NCBI RefSeq assembly: GCF_000374045.1
Contig: NZ_KB893337.1
Coordinates: forward strand, 172-64,171
Direction of reading: 5' to 3'
DNA from: Segetibacter koreensis DSM 18137
Lineage (GTDB): Bacteria; Bacteroidota; Bacteroidia; Chitinophagales; Chitinophagaceae
DNA: 64,000 nt
Shown: positions 37,495-47,300 of the stretch, piece after piece
Numbering within the stretch: the first letter of the stretch is position 1
How the letters are laid out: each line of letters begins with the position of its first letter
Made by a program: the position numbers and the translations under genes
The notes under the pieces: model-generated
The model's database searches: none
Seen by the model: the letters and a program-made list of their open reading frames with translations, nothing else
Told to the model about the DNA's origin: nothing

Positions 37495-37845
37495 TAATTG
37501 TTGTTTGTTTACGAATTGTTTTTTTATTTAAAAAAAATAGTTTTGCAAGCACTGTTATGATCATCCATGAGAGATAGTTGCAACAACTACGCTGTTAAAT
37601 TATATAATAATTTTTTATGTTTTTATACTTTTCCCGCTCCAACTTTTTACTCAGCTGTTTTAATTTGAGAAAATCACCATAACGATATTTCTCTCATTAA
37701 CTTTATCAAAAAAACCTGTCTTTGTCTCACAAAAGTTATGGGTAATTATCAAAAATCTTGCCTTATAATTCTTATCAACCTTCTTACAAAAAGAAATAAT
37801 ATATTTTCTGAAATGTAATACAATGATATAGGTAAAAATAGCAAA
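37495..37845. other. thrS-infC intergenic region
   Basis: AT-rich region with no ORF or clear RNA. I see no T-box-like leader, no strong terminator after thrS and no TAnnTTTG box on the minus strand, so whether infC has its own promoter is unclear. Confidence 0.3.
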
Positions 37846-39786
37846 TTATTCAAAAGCTCTTTTACTTTGTATTTCTTCTTTAAGAAATTCTTCTGCCTCT
37901 TCAAGTGTTTTTGTTCCTATATCGCCTTTTGATTGCTTTCTTACTGCTACTTTTCCTTCCTGCATTTCCTTTTCTCCCACTACAAACATATAAGGAATTT
38001 TGTTCATTTCCGATTCTCTTATCTTTTTTCCTATTTTTTCGTTTCTTTCATCTATCTCAATCCTTATATCTGCTTTTTTAAGCCTCATCCTTATTTCTTG
38101 TGCGTACTCTATGTATTTATCACTTATAGGTAATATAACCGCCTGAGTTGGAGCAAGCCACAATGGAAATTTTCCGGCACAGTGTTCAATCAAAACAGCT
38201 ATAAATCTTTCCATAGAGCCAAATGGTGCACGATGTATCATTACCGGCCTGTGTTTCCCATTATCTTCGCCAATATATGTCAGATCAAACCTTTGAGGGA
38301 GATTATAATCTACCTGTATTGTGCCCAACTGCCATTTTCTACCTATAGCGTCCTTCACCATAAAGTCAAGTTTTGGGCCATAAAAGGCCGCTTCACCATA
38401 CTCTATCACTGTTGACAGTCCTTTTTCGGCTGACGCTTCTATTATCGCATTCTCTGCAATCTCCCAGTTTTCATCTGTTCCTATATATTTACTGTGGTCG
38501 TCTTTGTCCCTTAATGAAATTTGTGCAGTATAATCAGTAAAGCTAAGCGAGGTAAAAACATACAAAACAAGGTCTATCACTTTTTTAAACTCATCTTTTA
38601 CCTGGTCGGGGCGGCAAAACAGGTGAGCATCATCCTGGGTAAAACCGCGAACACGTGTAAGTCCATGTAACTCACCATGTTGTTCATACCTGTACACTGT
38701 TCCAAATTCTGCCAGGCGTAGTGGAAGATCTTTATAACTGCGTGGAATTGCTTTATAAATCTCACAATGATGAGGGCAATTCATGGGCTTTAGAAAAAAT
38801 TCTTCACCTTCCTGCGGTGTCTTTATTGGTTGAAAACTATCCTTGCCATATTTTTCATAATGCCCACTTGTGATATATAGATTCTTATGGCCAATATGAG
38901 GAGTAATTACAGGCAAATAACCTGTTTCAATTTGTGCTTTCTGTAAAAATTGCTGTAATCTTTCTCTAAGCATAGCTCCTTTTGGCAGCCACAATGGCAG
39001 TCCTAAGCCTACTTTTTCAGAAAATGTAAATAACTCAAGTTCTTTTCCCAATTTGCGGTGGTCTCGTTTTTTAGCTTCCTCAAGCAATAAAACATACTCA
39101 TCCAACTCTTTTTGATTGGGAAAAGTAATACCGTAAATGCGGGTAAGCATTTTACGCTTTTCATCTCCCCGCCAATAAGCGCCGGCAATGTTTGTTAGCT
39201 TTACAGCCTTTATAAAACCTGTGTTTGGTATATGTGGACCGCGGCAGAGATCGGTAAAATTACCTTGCGAATAAAAAGTTATTTCCCCGTCGTTCAGTCC
39301 GTCAATCAATTCCAGTTTGTACTCGTCGCCTTTTTCGGTAAAATACGCAATGGCGTCTTGCTTGCTTATTTCTTTACGTGAGTAAATACTATTATTTCTG
39401 GCTAGTTCAGCCATTTTTACTTCAACTTTTCTCAAATCATCTTCTGTTATCTGCCTGTCGCCTAAATCAATATCGTAGTAGAAACCCTTTTCGATTGCTG
39501 GGCCTATCCCAAGTTTAACACCCGGAAATATAGCTTCCAAAGCTTCAGCCATTAAGTGGGCTGATGAATGCCAAAAAGTAGATTTTCCTTCAATATCGTT
39601 CCAGGTTAGTAGCTGTAGTTCAATATCTGTAGTGATAGGACGTGACAAATCCCAAACCTGGCCGTTTACCTTTGCGGCTAAAACTTTACGAGCGAGGCCT
39701 TCGCTAATTGATTTGGCAATGTTGAGTGCTGTAATACCATTCTCATACTGCCTGACTGCACCATCTGGAAAAAAAACATTGATCAT
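37846..39786 (-). CDS. thrS: Threonine-tRNA ligase
   Basis: This 646-residue protein has the full bacterial ThrRS layout. A TGS domain spans residues 1-60. The editing domain has HSSAH (His73 and His77). The catalytic core has class II motifs ([57 protein letters not shown]), and an anticodon-binding domain is at the C-terminus. It charges tRNA-Thr and clears mischarged serine. A -7 element lies 30 bases upstream of the ATG on the minus strand, divergent from the BFN gene. Confidence 0.97.
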   Translation of the reverse strand: MINVFFPDGAVRQYENGITALNIAKSISEGLARKVLAAKVNGQVWDLSRPITTDIELQLLTWNDIEGKSTFWHSSAHLMAEALEAIFPGVKLGIGPAIEKGFYYDIDLGDRQITEDDLRKVEVKMAELARNNSIYSRKEISKQDAIAYFTEKGDEYKLELIDGLNDGEITFYSQGNFTDLCRGPHIPNTGFIKAVKLTNIAGAYWRGDEKRKMLTRIYGITFPNQKELDEYVLLLEEAKKRDHRKLGKELELFTFSEKVGLGLPLWLPKGAMLRERLQQFLQKAQIETGYLPVITPHIGHKNLYITSGHYEKYGKDSFQPIKTPQEGEEFFLKPMNCPHHCEIYKAIPRSYKDLPLRLAEFGTVYRYEQHGELHGLTRVRGFTQDDAHLFCRPDQVKDEFKKVIDLVLYVFTSLSFTDYTAQISLRDKDDHSKYIGTDENWEIAENAIIEASAEKGLSTVIEYGEAAFYGPKLDFMVKDAIGRKWQLGTIQVDYNLPQRFDLTYIGEDNGKHRPVMIHRAPFGSMERFIAVLIEHCAGKFPLWLAPTQAVILPISDKYIEYAQEIRMRLKKADIRIEIDERNEKIGKKIRESEMNKIPYMFVVGEKEMQEGKVAVRKQSKGDIGTKTLEEAEEFLKEEIQSKRAFE

Positions 39787-39815
39787 AAAGGGTTTGCAAT
39801 TATTTTAAACGAGTG

Positions 39816-39823
39816 CAAATGTA
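39816..39823 (-). promoter_or_regulatory. -7 element of thrS
   Basis: On the minus strand TACATTTG matches TAnnTTTG, 30 bases before the thrS ATG; a TTTA is 18 bases further upstream at the -33 position. Confidence 0.5.
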
Positions 39824-39942
39824 GCAAACAAATAGCAGAGGTAAATGGCAGATGATGTTGGTTTAATTGTTATATTTAAATACAATTTGAAGAAAATTGC
39901 AGATCAATTAACTATATGCAAAAATATAAAATCTTAAATCTT

Positions 39943-39950
39943 TACATTTG
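39943..39950 (+). promoter_or_regulatory. -7 element of the BFN/UVR gene
   Basis: TACATTTG matches TAnnTTTG, 31 bases before the ATG at 39982. It is the same octamer, in the opposite orientation, as the thrS element 120 bases away. Confidence 0.5.
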
Positions 39951-39981
39951 CGCATAATTTACATTCTGAAGTAATGCAGGT

Positions 39982-40566
39982 ATGAAGAAAATAGAATTGG
40001 AAATTGTAGCTTTATCTCATAGTATAACACAGACGCACTCATATGCAGTCGTATTAGGTGAAGTAAACGGTCTTCGCCGGTTACCAATCGTTATTGGCGG
40101 TTATGAGGCGCAGGCTATTGCCGTAGCTTTGGAAAGAATGCAACCCAGCAGACCGTTGACTCATGATCTGCTTAAGAATTTCATGAATGCTTTTAATGTA
40201 GATCTGCAGGAAATTATTATAAGCGATCTGCAGGAAGGTATTTTTTACTCAAAACTTGTTTGCATAAACGAACATGATACGATAGAAATTGACAGCCGTA
40301 CAAGTGACGCTCTCGCTTTAGCAGTTCGTTTTGGCTGCCCGGTTTATACTTATGACCACATTTTGGAGAGTGCAGGAATATTGATGGAAGACTCAGGTGC
40401 TGCAAAGAAAAAATCAATAGCTCCTTCAGCCGAACCCGGAAGCCGGGACGATCTTAGTGGATTAACGGTAGAAGAATTGAATAACCTCCTAAATGAAGTG
40501 CTTGAACAGGAAGATTATATAAGAGCAATAGCCATAAGAGATGAGCTTAATAAAAGGAAAAAATAA
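39982..40566 (+). CDS. Bifunctional nuclease (BFN/DUF151) with UVR motif
   Basis: In this 194-residue protein, residues 1-135 match the BFN/DUF151 family (LPIVIGGYEAQAIAVALERM, SRTSDALALAVRFGCPVY). A charged linker follows, then a C-terminal UvrB/UvrC-type motif (LNNLLNEVLEQEDYIRAIAIRDEL). BFN proteins in plants show nuclease activity; the bacterial role is not established, though the UVR motif suggests a link with DNA repair or Clp-type partners (inference). It has its own -7 element and a very strong terminator. Confidence 0.9.
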   Translation: MKKIELEIVALSHSITQTHSYAVVLGEVNGLRRLPIVIGGYEAQAIAVALERMQPSRPLTHDLLKNFMNAFNVDLQEIIISDLQEGIFYSKLVCINEHDTIEIDSRTSDALALAVRFGCPVYTYDHILESAGILMEDSGAAKKKSIAPSAEPGSRDDLSGLTVEELNNLLNEVLEQEDYIRAIAIRDELNKRKK

Positions 40567-40609
40567 CTGAATCGTTCTTTTTCTGAAATTAATTTTATTA
40601 GTAGTTGAT

Positions 40610-40648
40610 AAAAAAATCGTGTCAAGCGCTGCTTGACACGATTTTTTT
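40610..40648. terminator. Bidirectional terminator after the BFN gene
   Basis: A perfect 18-bp stem (40610-40627 with 40631-40648, loop GCT) has an A7 left end and a T7 right end, so it can end transcripts from either side. Confidence 0.92.
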
Positions 40649-40818
40649 GCTTTTCAGAGAGAACGGAAAAAAATTCTGGCAACTCTTTTAACCGAGGTGC
40701 GATTTCAATAAATTTACCCAGAACAAATAAAACCGTAGCAGTAAACTTTGAATAATTATTTCGATTTGTTTACTGCTATTGTTTGCTGATATCTTACAAT
40801 TTTTGTTTTTGCTCCACA

Positions 40819-41016
40819 TTATTTCATTCCCGGAATAAAACCTTTAATTTCTTCCGGAATCAATTCTCTAATCACATTTCTTCCCGTGTCTTTTATATCA
40901 CTTACAATTTTAGTTTTCTCTTCACTTGTAAGCTTAGAATATTTGTAGTAAGCAAATGCGGCGAGACCTGCGATAACTAAAATTTCAGAAAGTTTTTCCT
41001 TCTGTGCGTTTGTCAT
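40819..41016 (-). CDS. Small hypothetical protein (65 aa)
   Basis: A 65-residue ORF starting MTNAQKEKLSEILVIAGLAAFAYYKYSKL. The segment ILVIAGLAAFAYYKY looks like a short membrane or membrane-proximal helix, followed by a charged amphipathic helix (SEEKTKIVSDIKDTGRNVI). I do not recognise a named family; the pattern resembles small YtxH-like envelope-stress proteins of Bacteroidota. It lies between the BFN terminator and the two-component genes on the same strand as the latter. Confidence 0.55.
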   Translation of the reverse strand: MTNAQKEKLSEILVIAGLAAFAYYKYSKLTSEEKTKIVSDIKDTGRNVIRELIPEEIKGFIPGMK

Positions 41017-41091
41017 AAATTTCTATCTTTTGTTTTTAATATTATAAAAATTATACCGCCTCATTATTTATAGTATTTGTTTTTGTAATAT

Positions 41092-41508
41092 TTAATCAAC
41101 TTTCATATTCATTAGGTCAATCATTAAATTGAAGACATCCATCGAAGACGGATTATTTAATTTTAAAGGTTTAATTATATACCCAGACACCCCTAGCTTT
41201 TCCGCAGCTGTCTTATCTACTTCCTCTTCGGAGGTCGTGATGATAAAACATTTCAGATCTTTCCAAACTTCACTATTACGTATAATACTTAAAAACTCCA
41301 AACCATTTAGACGAGGCATATTTATATCAATTAAAACTGCATCGGGCAAGGGCATAGAAGCTTCTTTACTTTCTAATAATTTAATTGCTTCTTCACCATT
41401 TTTTGCTATTTCCAATTTATAAATAACCTTCATTTTATCCAAGGTTCTTTTAATATCCAAGGCATCTAAATGGTCGTCTTCAACCAATAAAATATTTATA
41501 ACTTTCAT
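41092..41508 (-). CDS. Response regulator receiver protein (Rcp1-like)
   Basis: A 138-residue single-domain receiver. Acidic pocket EDDH (residues 10-13), phospho-acceptor Asp61 (VLIDINMPRLNG) and Lys113 (YIIKPL) are present, with no output domain. It follows the CHASE3 kinase gene by 4 bases on the same strand, so the pair is almost certainly one operon and phosphorelay. Rcp1-like receivers act through protein contacts or as phosphate shuttles. Confidence 0.92.
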   Translation of the reverse strand: MKVINILLVEDDHLDALDIKRTLDKMKVIYKLEIAKNGEEAIKLLESKEASMPLPDAVLIDINMPRLNGLEFLSIIRNSEVWKDLKCFIITTSEEEVDKTAAEKLGVSGYIIKPLKLNNPSSMDVFNLMIDLMNMKVD

Positions 41509-41512
41509 ACTA

Positions 41513-42970
41513 TTAAATTTTTGACCAGGTAAATGAAAAAACTGAACCCTTACCAGGTTCAGATAAAATTTTTATCTGTTCTTTTCGATCATCCAAAATC
41601 TTTTTTACTATTGCCAGCCCAACACCCGTGCTTTCGAAACTATCCCGATCCTGCAATGTTTGAAATATCATAAATATCTTCTTTTGATGAGAACTTGCTA
41701 TACCAGGACCGTCATCTTCTACAAAAAATTCATAATTGTTCTTTTGCTCCTTGCTATAAACTTTTATTTCACCTTTTTCTTTGTTGTGATATTTTATAGC
41801 ATTGCTAATAAGGTTGGTAAATATCTGCATTAATGGAATTTTTTCAGAATAAATAACAGGCATATCCTTTTGAACATTTATATGTATGCCTTGCTTCACC
41901 GGAAGATTTTCTAATATTTCATCAATCAGCGCAGTAAGCTTAATTTCTTCATGTTCCTTCACTTCTTTTCCAACTCTTGCATAAGTTAAAATGCCTTGTA
42001 TTAAATTTTCTGACCTTGTTACCCGCCCTTTAACCAGATCCAGGTATTCCTGCACTCCCGAAGGCAGTTGGTTAGCATAATCTTCCTGTACCCACGAAAT
42101 CAAATTATCAATTCCTCTTAAAGGCGCTTTTAGATCGTGCGATACAATATAGGCAAACTGGTCCAGCTCCTTGTTCTTTCTCTGAAGAAGGGAAATTGTT
42201 TCTTCCAACATTTCTGCCATACGGTTCAAAGATCGGGTTAACTCGCTTAACTCATCATTTCCTTTATCTTCAACATTTACCTTATAGTTGCCTTCAGCAA
42301 TACTATTAGACATCTTAACCATTTTCGAAATACGCCTTGAAATATGGCGGGCAAGTAAAACAGCGATAATAAATCCGGTAACGATAGAAAAGACAGTTAG
42401 TATCACCGATATAACTTTGGTCTTTTGCTCGTTTTTGTCCATTATAATTCTTTTCTTTTCCCGGCTTGCATATTCTACATTAAGCAATTCTCTAAATTGC
42501 TGTTGCAATGCTATATTTATTTTTTCTTCTCCTTTTAGTAATTGCTGTGGTTTTAGTGTAGTCTGATAAGATGCCGACGTATCGGGCTTTGACGCCATTA
42601 TAGGTTTAGCAAACTGTTCAATCCACTCATTATAAAGTCTCTTTATTTCGTTTATTTTTTTTAGTTGAGTAGAATTGAAATGAATTGAAGCCGTAAGTTC
42701 ATTTAAAAGAGTATTATTTTGAATGGATGCCGAATGATAAGTTTGAAGCAAATACTCTTCACCCGTTAACATATATCCCTTTAACGCCCGTTCCATGTAA
42801 AGAATATTTCGCTGAAATTGATTACTCTCTCTCACCACATCTGAGGAAATAGAAAGAAATTCGGCGTTTTCCCTCACCTTTTCAGATTGTTTATAGTTAA
42901 CGTAAGTTGTAATGGAAAATAAAACCAGGATAAAAAAAATGCAGAAAAAAATGAGATGTGAGATTTTCAA
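41513..42970 (-). CDS. CHASE3-HAMP sensor histidine kinase
   Basis: This is a 485-residue kinase. TM1 is at residues 5-24, and a CHASE3-like periplasmic domain (about 35-180) contains NILYMERALKGYMLTGEE. TM2 is at about 187-207, followed by HAMP (about 205-258). The HisKA H-box SHDLKAPLRG has His278. The HATPase domain has NLISNAIKYHN, VEDDGPGI and STGVGLAIVKKI. The domain order matches phytochrome-like Rcp1 partner kinases. The receiver gene at 41092 follows after 4 bases and is the likely partner. Confidence 0.93.
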   Translation of the reverse strand: MKISHLIFFCIFFILVLFSITTYVNYKQSEKVRENAEFLSISSDVVRESNQFQRNILYMERALKGYMLTGEEYLLQTYHSASIQNNTLLNELTASIHFNSTQLKKINEIKRLYNEWIEQFAKPIMASKPDTSASYQTTLKPQQLLKGEEKINIALQQQFRELLNVEYASREKKRIIMDKNEQKTKVISVILTVFSIVTGFIIAVLLARHISRRISKMVKMSNSIAEGNYKVNVEDKGNDELSELTRSLNRMAEMLEETISLLQRKNKELDQFAYIVSHDLKAPLRGIDNLISWVQEDYANQLPSGVQEYLDLVKGRVTRSENLIQGILTYARVGKEVKEHEEIKLTALIDEILENLPVKQGIHINVQKDMPVIYSEKIPLMQIFTNLISNAIKYHNKEKGEIKVYSKEQKNNYEFFVEDDGPGIASSHQKKIFMIFQTLQDRDSFESTGVGLAIVKKILDDRKEQIKILSEPGKGSVFSFTWSKI

Positions 42971-43147
42971 TGCTAAAAGTGTATTTGGAAGAAGTTTATA
43001 ACATCGGCTACTTCAATGTTTATCAAAGTTTTATCACTTCTTTATTAAGTAAAACAGGTTTTTAATTTTCGCCAAAATTAGTTGAAAGAAGACTTTGTAA
43101 AATAACAGTAAATGAATTCTAATATTATTCTAATTCATTCTATTTAC

Positions 43148-43155
43148 TAACTTTG
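43148..43155 (+). promoter_or_regulatory. -7 element of the DoxX gene
   Basis: TAACTTTG matches TAnnTTTG and ends 20 bases before the ATG. Confidence 0.45.
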
Positions 43156-43175
43156 TTATATTAAATTCAACTGTC

Positions 43176-43607
43176 ATGGGTATCACACAATACATACATC
43201 AGTCGAACGATTTCCGTTACACCTTCTTCAACCTCGCGCTTCGACTGGTCACTGGGTTGCTTCTGTTACTAAAAGGAATTTATTTTGTAAGTCATAGCCA
43301 GCAATTAGAGGCGATTATAATGTCAAGCAATGCAAGGCCTGCCGTTACCTTCCTGGTTGGTTATATTACATTTGCCCATTTGTTTGGCGGCGCTTTTATT
43401 ATGTTGGGCTTGCTCACCAGGTTTGCTGTTATACTGCAAATTCCTATTCTTATCGGTGCCCTGTATTTTAATCTGACACCGAATGCATTTGGCACTGGTG
43501 GCGAGCTTTTATTATCAATTGTTGTACTTGTGCTTCTTATTTACGTTTTATTGTATGGTAGCGGTCATGTATCGATGGATGATTATTTAAAGAAGCACTT
43601 GTTATAA
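43176..43607 (+). CDS. DoxX family membrane protein
   Basis: A 143-residue hydrophobic protein with four transmembrane helices in the DoxX arrangement: LALRLVTGLLLLLKGIYFV, then ITFAHLFGGAFIMLGLLTRF, VILQIPILIGALYFN and LLLSIVVLVLLIYVLLYGSG. DoxX-like proteins occur with oxidoreductases and in stress loci, but no biochemical role is fixed here. It stands alone with its own -7 element. Confidence 0.87.
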   Translation: MGITQYIHQSNDFRYTFFNLALRLVTGLLLLLKGIYFVSHSQQLEAIIMSSNARPAVTFLVGYITFAHLFGGAFIMLGLLTRFAVILQIPILIGALYFNLTPNAFGTGGELLLSIVVLVLLIYVLLYGSGHVSMDDYLKKHLL

Positions 43608-43831
43608 AAGTAGCAATGTAAAGGACCTCGATATTGAAACAGAGACGATGGTAAAAGATCGTTTTATCTTACGTATTTTATAAAAGTTGGGACAGACCTC
43701 ATTTCTGTCAAATTATTTATTCTTTTCGTCCACTGATTTCCCCACATTCTAATATGCGATATACAAAATTGTATGTTAAAAAAAACGGCATTATTCTTTG
43801 TATTAATTAAGAAAAAGGGAGAAATCGAACC

Positions 43832-44164
43832 ATGACAATTGAAAATTTTAATTTATTGAATGAACATCAAAAAATTCAATTAATTTTTGACGCAGATAAG
43901 GTAAGTGAAAAAGTAGATAACGAAGCAAACTATCAACTTTTTAAAATAGACAACTTTTTTGTTGAAGCAAAGACAAGTCTTGAAGGCAAATTTAAAATGT
44001 CTTTCGCATTCTACACTTTAAAAGAATTACCAGCCGAATATGCTTCTGAAATTATATCAATTCCGTATGTTATATTGAATACAGAAACACCAGAAAATAA
44101 ATTTAAAGTGCCCGTCTTAGAAAGAAAAGAAAGGCTTGCTCATACACTAAAAAAAGCTATATAA
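43832..44164 (+). CDS. Hypothetical protein (110 aa)
   Basis: A 110-residue soluble protein beginning MTIENFNLLNEHQKIQLIF, with predicted beta strands in the middle (YQLFKIDNFFVEAKTS) and a charged helical C-terminus (ERKERLAHTLKKAI). No cysteine cluster, signal peptide or membrane segment. I do not recognise a named family. A purine-rich AAAGGGAGAAA run lies just upstream of the ATG. It is convergent with the next gene, 6 bases between stops. Confidence 0.6.
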   Translation: MTIENFNLLNEHQKIQLIFDADKVSEKVDNEANYQLFKIDNFFVEAKTSLEGKFKMSFAFYTLKELPAEYASEIISIPYVILNTETPENKFKVPVLERKERLAHTLKKAI

Positions 44165-44170
44165 GATAAT

Positions 44171-44581
44171 TTATGTCTTTTTGTTGTTTATGGCACTGAT
44201 CAAGCTGGTTGCCCTACCGCAGTTTTTTGCAAACAATTTTGGATCTCTCGATATAATTGCTGTACCTATTCCTACAAGACTAGTTGCTATATCTATTGCC
44301 TGCTGAACAGTTAACACTTTTTTTATTGTCTTTTGCACATCTGCCGTAATTTTATTCATCTCTTTCAATGCATCTTGCACTTCGTCAAAAACAAGGGTAA
44401 CACCAATTAAATTAATTCTGCCAGCAAATTGCAATAGTTCTATTTGCTTATCATACAGATAATTTCTTTCATCATTTTCCAAAAAGTTTTTATTTTGTTG
44501 TATATATTCTCCTACCGCGTTGCCTAATTGGTGAAAATAGTCTGAAAGTTCAAATACCTGTTGTGTATCTGGGTTTAACAT
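44171..44581 (-). CDS. Unknown helical protein paired with the lipoprotein gene
   Basis: This 136-residue protein is read from the ATG at 44581 (MLNPDTQQVFELSDYFHQLG); the longer frame would overlap the upstream gene. It appears all-helical, with a moderately hydrophobic C-terminal segment (AIDIATSLVGIGTAIISRD). I do not recognise the family. It lies 10 bases downstream of the lipoprotein gene at 44592 on the same strand, so the two are probably co-transcribed. Confidence 0.65.
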   Translation of the reverse strand: MLNPDTQQVFELSDYFHQLGNAVGEYIQQNKNFLENDERNYLYDKQIELLQFAGRINLIGVTLVFDEVQDALKEMNKITADVQKTIKKVLTVQQAIDIATSLVGIGTAIISRDPKLFAKNCGRATSLISAINNKKT

Positions 44582-44591
44582 AAAAAGTGTT

Positions 44592-45428
44592 TTATTTTTG
44601 AAGACTTGCAAGTATGTCTTTTGCATCTTGAGCATATCGTTTTATAAGCCCTCTTATTTTTGTATCCTTCAAATTATTTCGCTGCAAGAACAATTCGTGA
44701 TGGCCTTTTTGAACAGTCCGCAACAATGAAACATAACTATTAATGACTGTTTCATGCTTTTTATAATATGTTCTTTCATCTAAATATAACTTTACAACCA
44801 CTTGCTTAAATCCTTTGTCATTTTTCGCATTATCCAACATTTGGCTAATGTTGGCCAACCGCGTCTCATAATCAATTCTCAACTGCTCTCTCAACCGGTT
44901 ATTGATTAGGAAAATAAAGGTTTCAGTAAGGCTCTGAAAAACAGGATCGGCGCGCTCTATATATTGTTTCAGTTTTTTCTTTCTGTAAAATATGCTTGAA
45001 GCAGTGGCAATAAAATTTCCCGCTGAATTGTAAACCCCGATTTGCTCGTCCGTTAGTTTCAACAGAGGATTTTGTTGAAGAGCCGCCGTGAGATTAGACA
45101 CATCATAAGTAAAGCCTTTATTATCACTTAAACGCTGTATAGCAGTAAGGTACGATGTAATGGTAAAATGAATTTTTTGAATTGCTTCATCAGCTTTGCC
45201 GGCCTGTTGTTCGCATTCGCACTTAAAAAGTGTATCTATTTCTCCTTTTCTGATTTGTTGTAACTCGCAATCGTGCAGGCAGTAATCGCTGAAAGTGTAA
45301 TCAATATCGTTTACTTTACTTAATGCAGCTGTTGATGTAGCAGCATATTGATTTACCTCGTTTAATGCTACACAGCCATGTAGCAGAGGGAAAAGTACAA
45401 TTAAGATAAACAGATTTTTTCTACTCAT
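44592..45428 (-). CDS. Predicted lipoprotein of unknown function (278 aa)
   Basis: A protein read from the ATG at 45428 (MSRKNLFILIVLFPLLHGC), a clear lipoprotein signal with the lipid cysteine at residue 19; the longer upstream frame is not needed. The mature part begins VALNEVNQYAATSTAALSKV and is mainly helical, with an early cluster of four extra cysteines (CLHDCE and CECE, about residues 51-72) and long amphipathic helices to the end. I do not recognise a family. It is paired with the helical protein at 44171. An envelope role is likely; anything further is inference. Confidence 0.72.
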   Translation of the reverse strand: MSRKNLFILIVLFPLLHGCVALNEVNQYAATSTAALSKVNDIDYTFSDYCLHDCELQQIRKGEIDTLFKCECEQQAGKADEAIQKIHFTITSYLTAIQRLSDNKGFTYDVSNLTAALQQNPLLKLTDEQIGVYNSAGNFIATASSIFYRKKKLKQYIERADPVFQSLTETFIFLINNRLREQLRIDYETRLANISQMLDNAKNDKGFKQVVVKLYLDERTYYKKHETVINSYVSLLRTVQKGHHELFLQRNNLKDTKIRGLIKRYAQDAKDILASLQK

Positions 45429-45696
45429 ATGCTCTTTTATGCTGCTTTTAGATATTATTTCTGTAATAAAGATTATAATTACTTTCAATAATTGCAAGAG
45501 AAAATATAAATATGGTCTTTCCCCCATAAATACTTTCTTAATGAAAACGACCTTAACTGATAATATTTATTTTACAGTTCCCAGAGGCGCAGGCAACTAT
45601 AAAACCATAAGGAAGGTCTACACGTAATTTTAGTAAAGTAAGTTCTCCGGGAAATAAAAATACGATAATTAAAAATCGCCTTATTTTTCCTAATAA

Positions 45697-46905
45697 TTAT
45701 AATTGAACTTTAATTCTTTTATACGCCTTATCCCCCAGCGTGAGGTGAATGATAAGCGATAGGACAGATAATAATATACCCATCGCTACAACTCCTTTCC
45801 ATTTGTAGATATGCCATGCCTGGCTTGCAAGAAACGTTCCGCCGGCCCCGCCAATAAAATAAGTAACCATATAAACCGTGTTGAGCCTGTTACGTGCTTC
45901 GGGACGTAAAGAAAAAATAACAGCCTGGTTAGATATATGAGTTGCCTGTACCCCCATATCCATTAGAATAACTCCGACAACTAATAATACAAGACTACTT
46001 GCAGAAAAGCCAAAAATAATGTAAGAAAGTACCACCAAAAGAATACTCCAGGTAGTAAGTTTTTGACTGTTGCCTTTATCACTCAATCTACCCATCTGGG
46101 AAGCTGCGAGTGCGCCAAAAGCACCCACAAGTCCAAAAGCGCCCGCTACTTCACTCCCTAAATTATATTGAGGTTCTTTCAATAAGAAAACAAGTGTCGT
46201 CCAAAAGCCGGAAAAGCATGCATAACATAAAGCGCCCCTTATAGCTGAAATGCGCAAAAGCGGTTCTTCTTTTATTAACTCAATTAATGATTTCATAAGC
46301 CCTTTATAACTTCCTGTATAATCCGGATGCACCTGGGGCAGTAAAAAATATAAGGCTATCCATAATATTGTCATTAAAGCTGCTGCAATCAGAAACATCG
46401 CTCTCCATCCAAGTTGTGCACCTATATAACCACTTACTGTCCGCGATAGTAATATGCCGATCAGCAAACCGCTCATAACAAAACCAATCGTTTTTCCTCG
46501 TTCACCCGGAGCTGAAAGATGTGCAGCCATCGGTACAATTAACTGAGGAATTATAGAAAAAGCTCCAATGAGAAAACTAGCTACCATTAGTACATTAATC
46601 GCCGGCGCCCACGCGGCAAGCAGCAAAGCAACAATAGTCATAAAAAATTGAAACATTATAAGCCTTTTGCGTTCAAACATATCCCCCAGGGGAACGGTAA
46701 AAAGCATTCCGGCAGCGTAGCCTGATTGTGTAAGCATAGCGAGCATGCCGCCTTGCGCCTCCGAAACTTTAAAGTCTTTTGAAATGTCAGCAAGAAGTGG
46801 CTGGTTGTAATAAATATTTGCTACCACCATACCAGTCGTTATTGTCATCACCCAAAGATGTAATTTCGTCAAATGTGGTTTTTCTTTCTTGCTAACATTT
46901 TTCAT
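45697..46905 (-). CDS. MFS transporter
   Basis: A 402-residue permease read from the ATG at 46905 (MKNVSKKEKPHLTKLHLW). It has twelve predicted membrane helices; helix 1 includes MVVANIYYNQPLLADIS, typical of the YgaY/arabinose-efflux-like branch. The loop 2-3 motif GDMFERKRL and central FVMSGLLIGILLSRTVSGYIG are present. The substrate is unknown. A TACTTTTG octamer at 46912-46919 on the minus strand would place transcription start almost at the ATG. The long upstream frame to 47016 is unlikely to be translated. Confidence 0.9.
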   Translation of the reverse strand: MKNVSKKEKPHLTKLHLWVMTITTGMVVANIYYNQPLLADISKDFKVSEAQGGMLAMLTQSGYAAGMLFTVPLGDMFERKRLIMFQFFMTIVALLLAAWAPAINVLMVASFLIGAFSIIPQLIVPMAAHLSAPGERGKTIGFVMSGLLIGILLSRTVSGYIGAQLGWRAMFLIAAALMTILWIALYFLLPQVHPDYTGSYKGLMKSLIELIKEEPLLRISAIRGALCYACFSGFWTTLVFLLKEPQYNLGSEVAGAFGLVGAFGALAASQMGRLSDKGNSQKLTTWSILLVVLSYIIFGFSASSLVLLVVGVILMDMGVQATHISNQAVIFSLRPEARNRLNTVYMVTYFIGGAGGTFLASQAWHIYKWKGVVAMGILLSVLSLIIHLTLGDKAYKRIKVQL

Positions 46906-47300
46906 GGGCTGCAAAAGTAGGGAGGATTCTGCCACTGATGCAGCTTTTACGCCTGCGAATATTTTTGTCTTCTGGAGTAAGGATGGGTATGTCAGACTTA
47001 GGTCTATGTAAATCACGAGATCTGTATTTTACTTAGAAATTGCTGCTATTTATCAACAGTATATATAAAAAGAATAAGCAAAAAAACTAATTAGGAAAGA
47101 GTTGTAGAAAATAACATTAAGGCATATCTTATTTAAATACTTGTATTATCCATTAAGCGGGGCATCTATTTATAGCCTGCTTCAAAATAATACAAGCAAT
47201 AATCCATTTATAAGTTTCTCGCACCTTTTTTTGAATAGCTTGCCTCGTCGATGGCATGGTTTTACTGCTTCTTTTTCTTTATTAAATTAAATTTATTCTT
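46906..47300. other. Divergent intergenic region, MFS/manganese catalase
   Basis: AT-rich divergent region. The TACTTTTG box at 46912-46919 (minus strand) is the only promoter-like match I see; nothing convincing precedes the catalase ATG. Confidence 0.35.
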
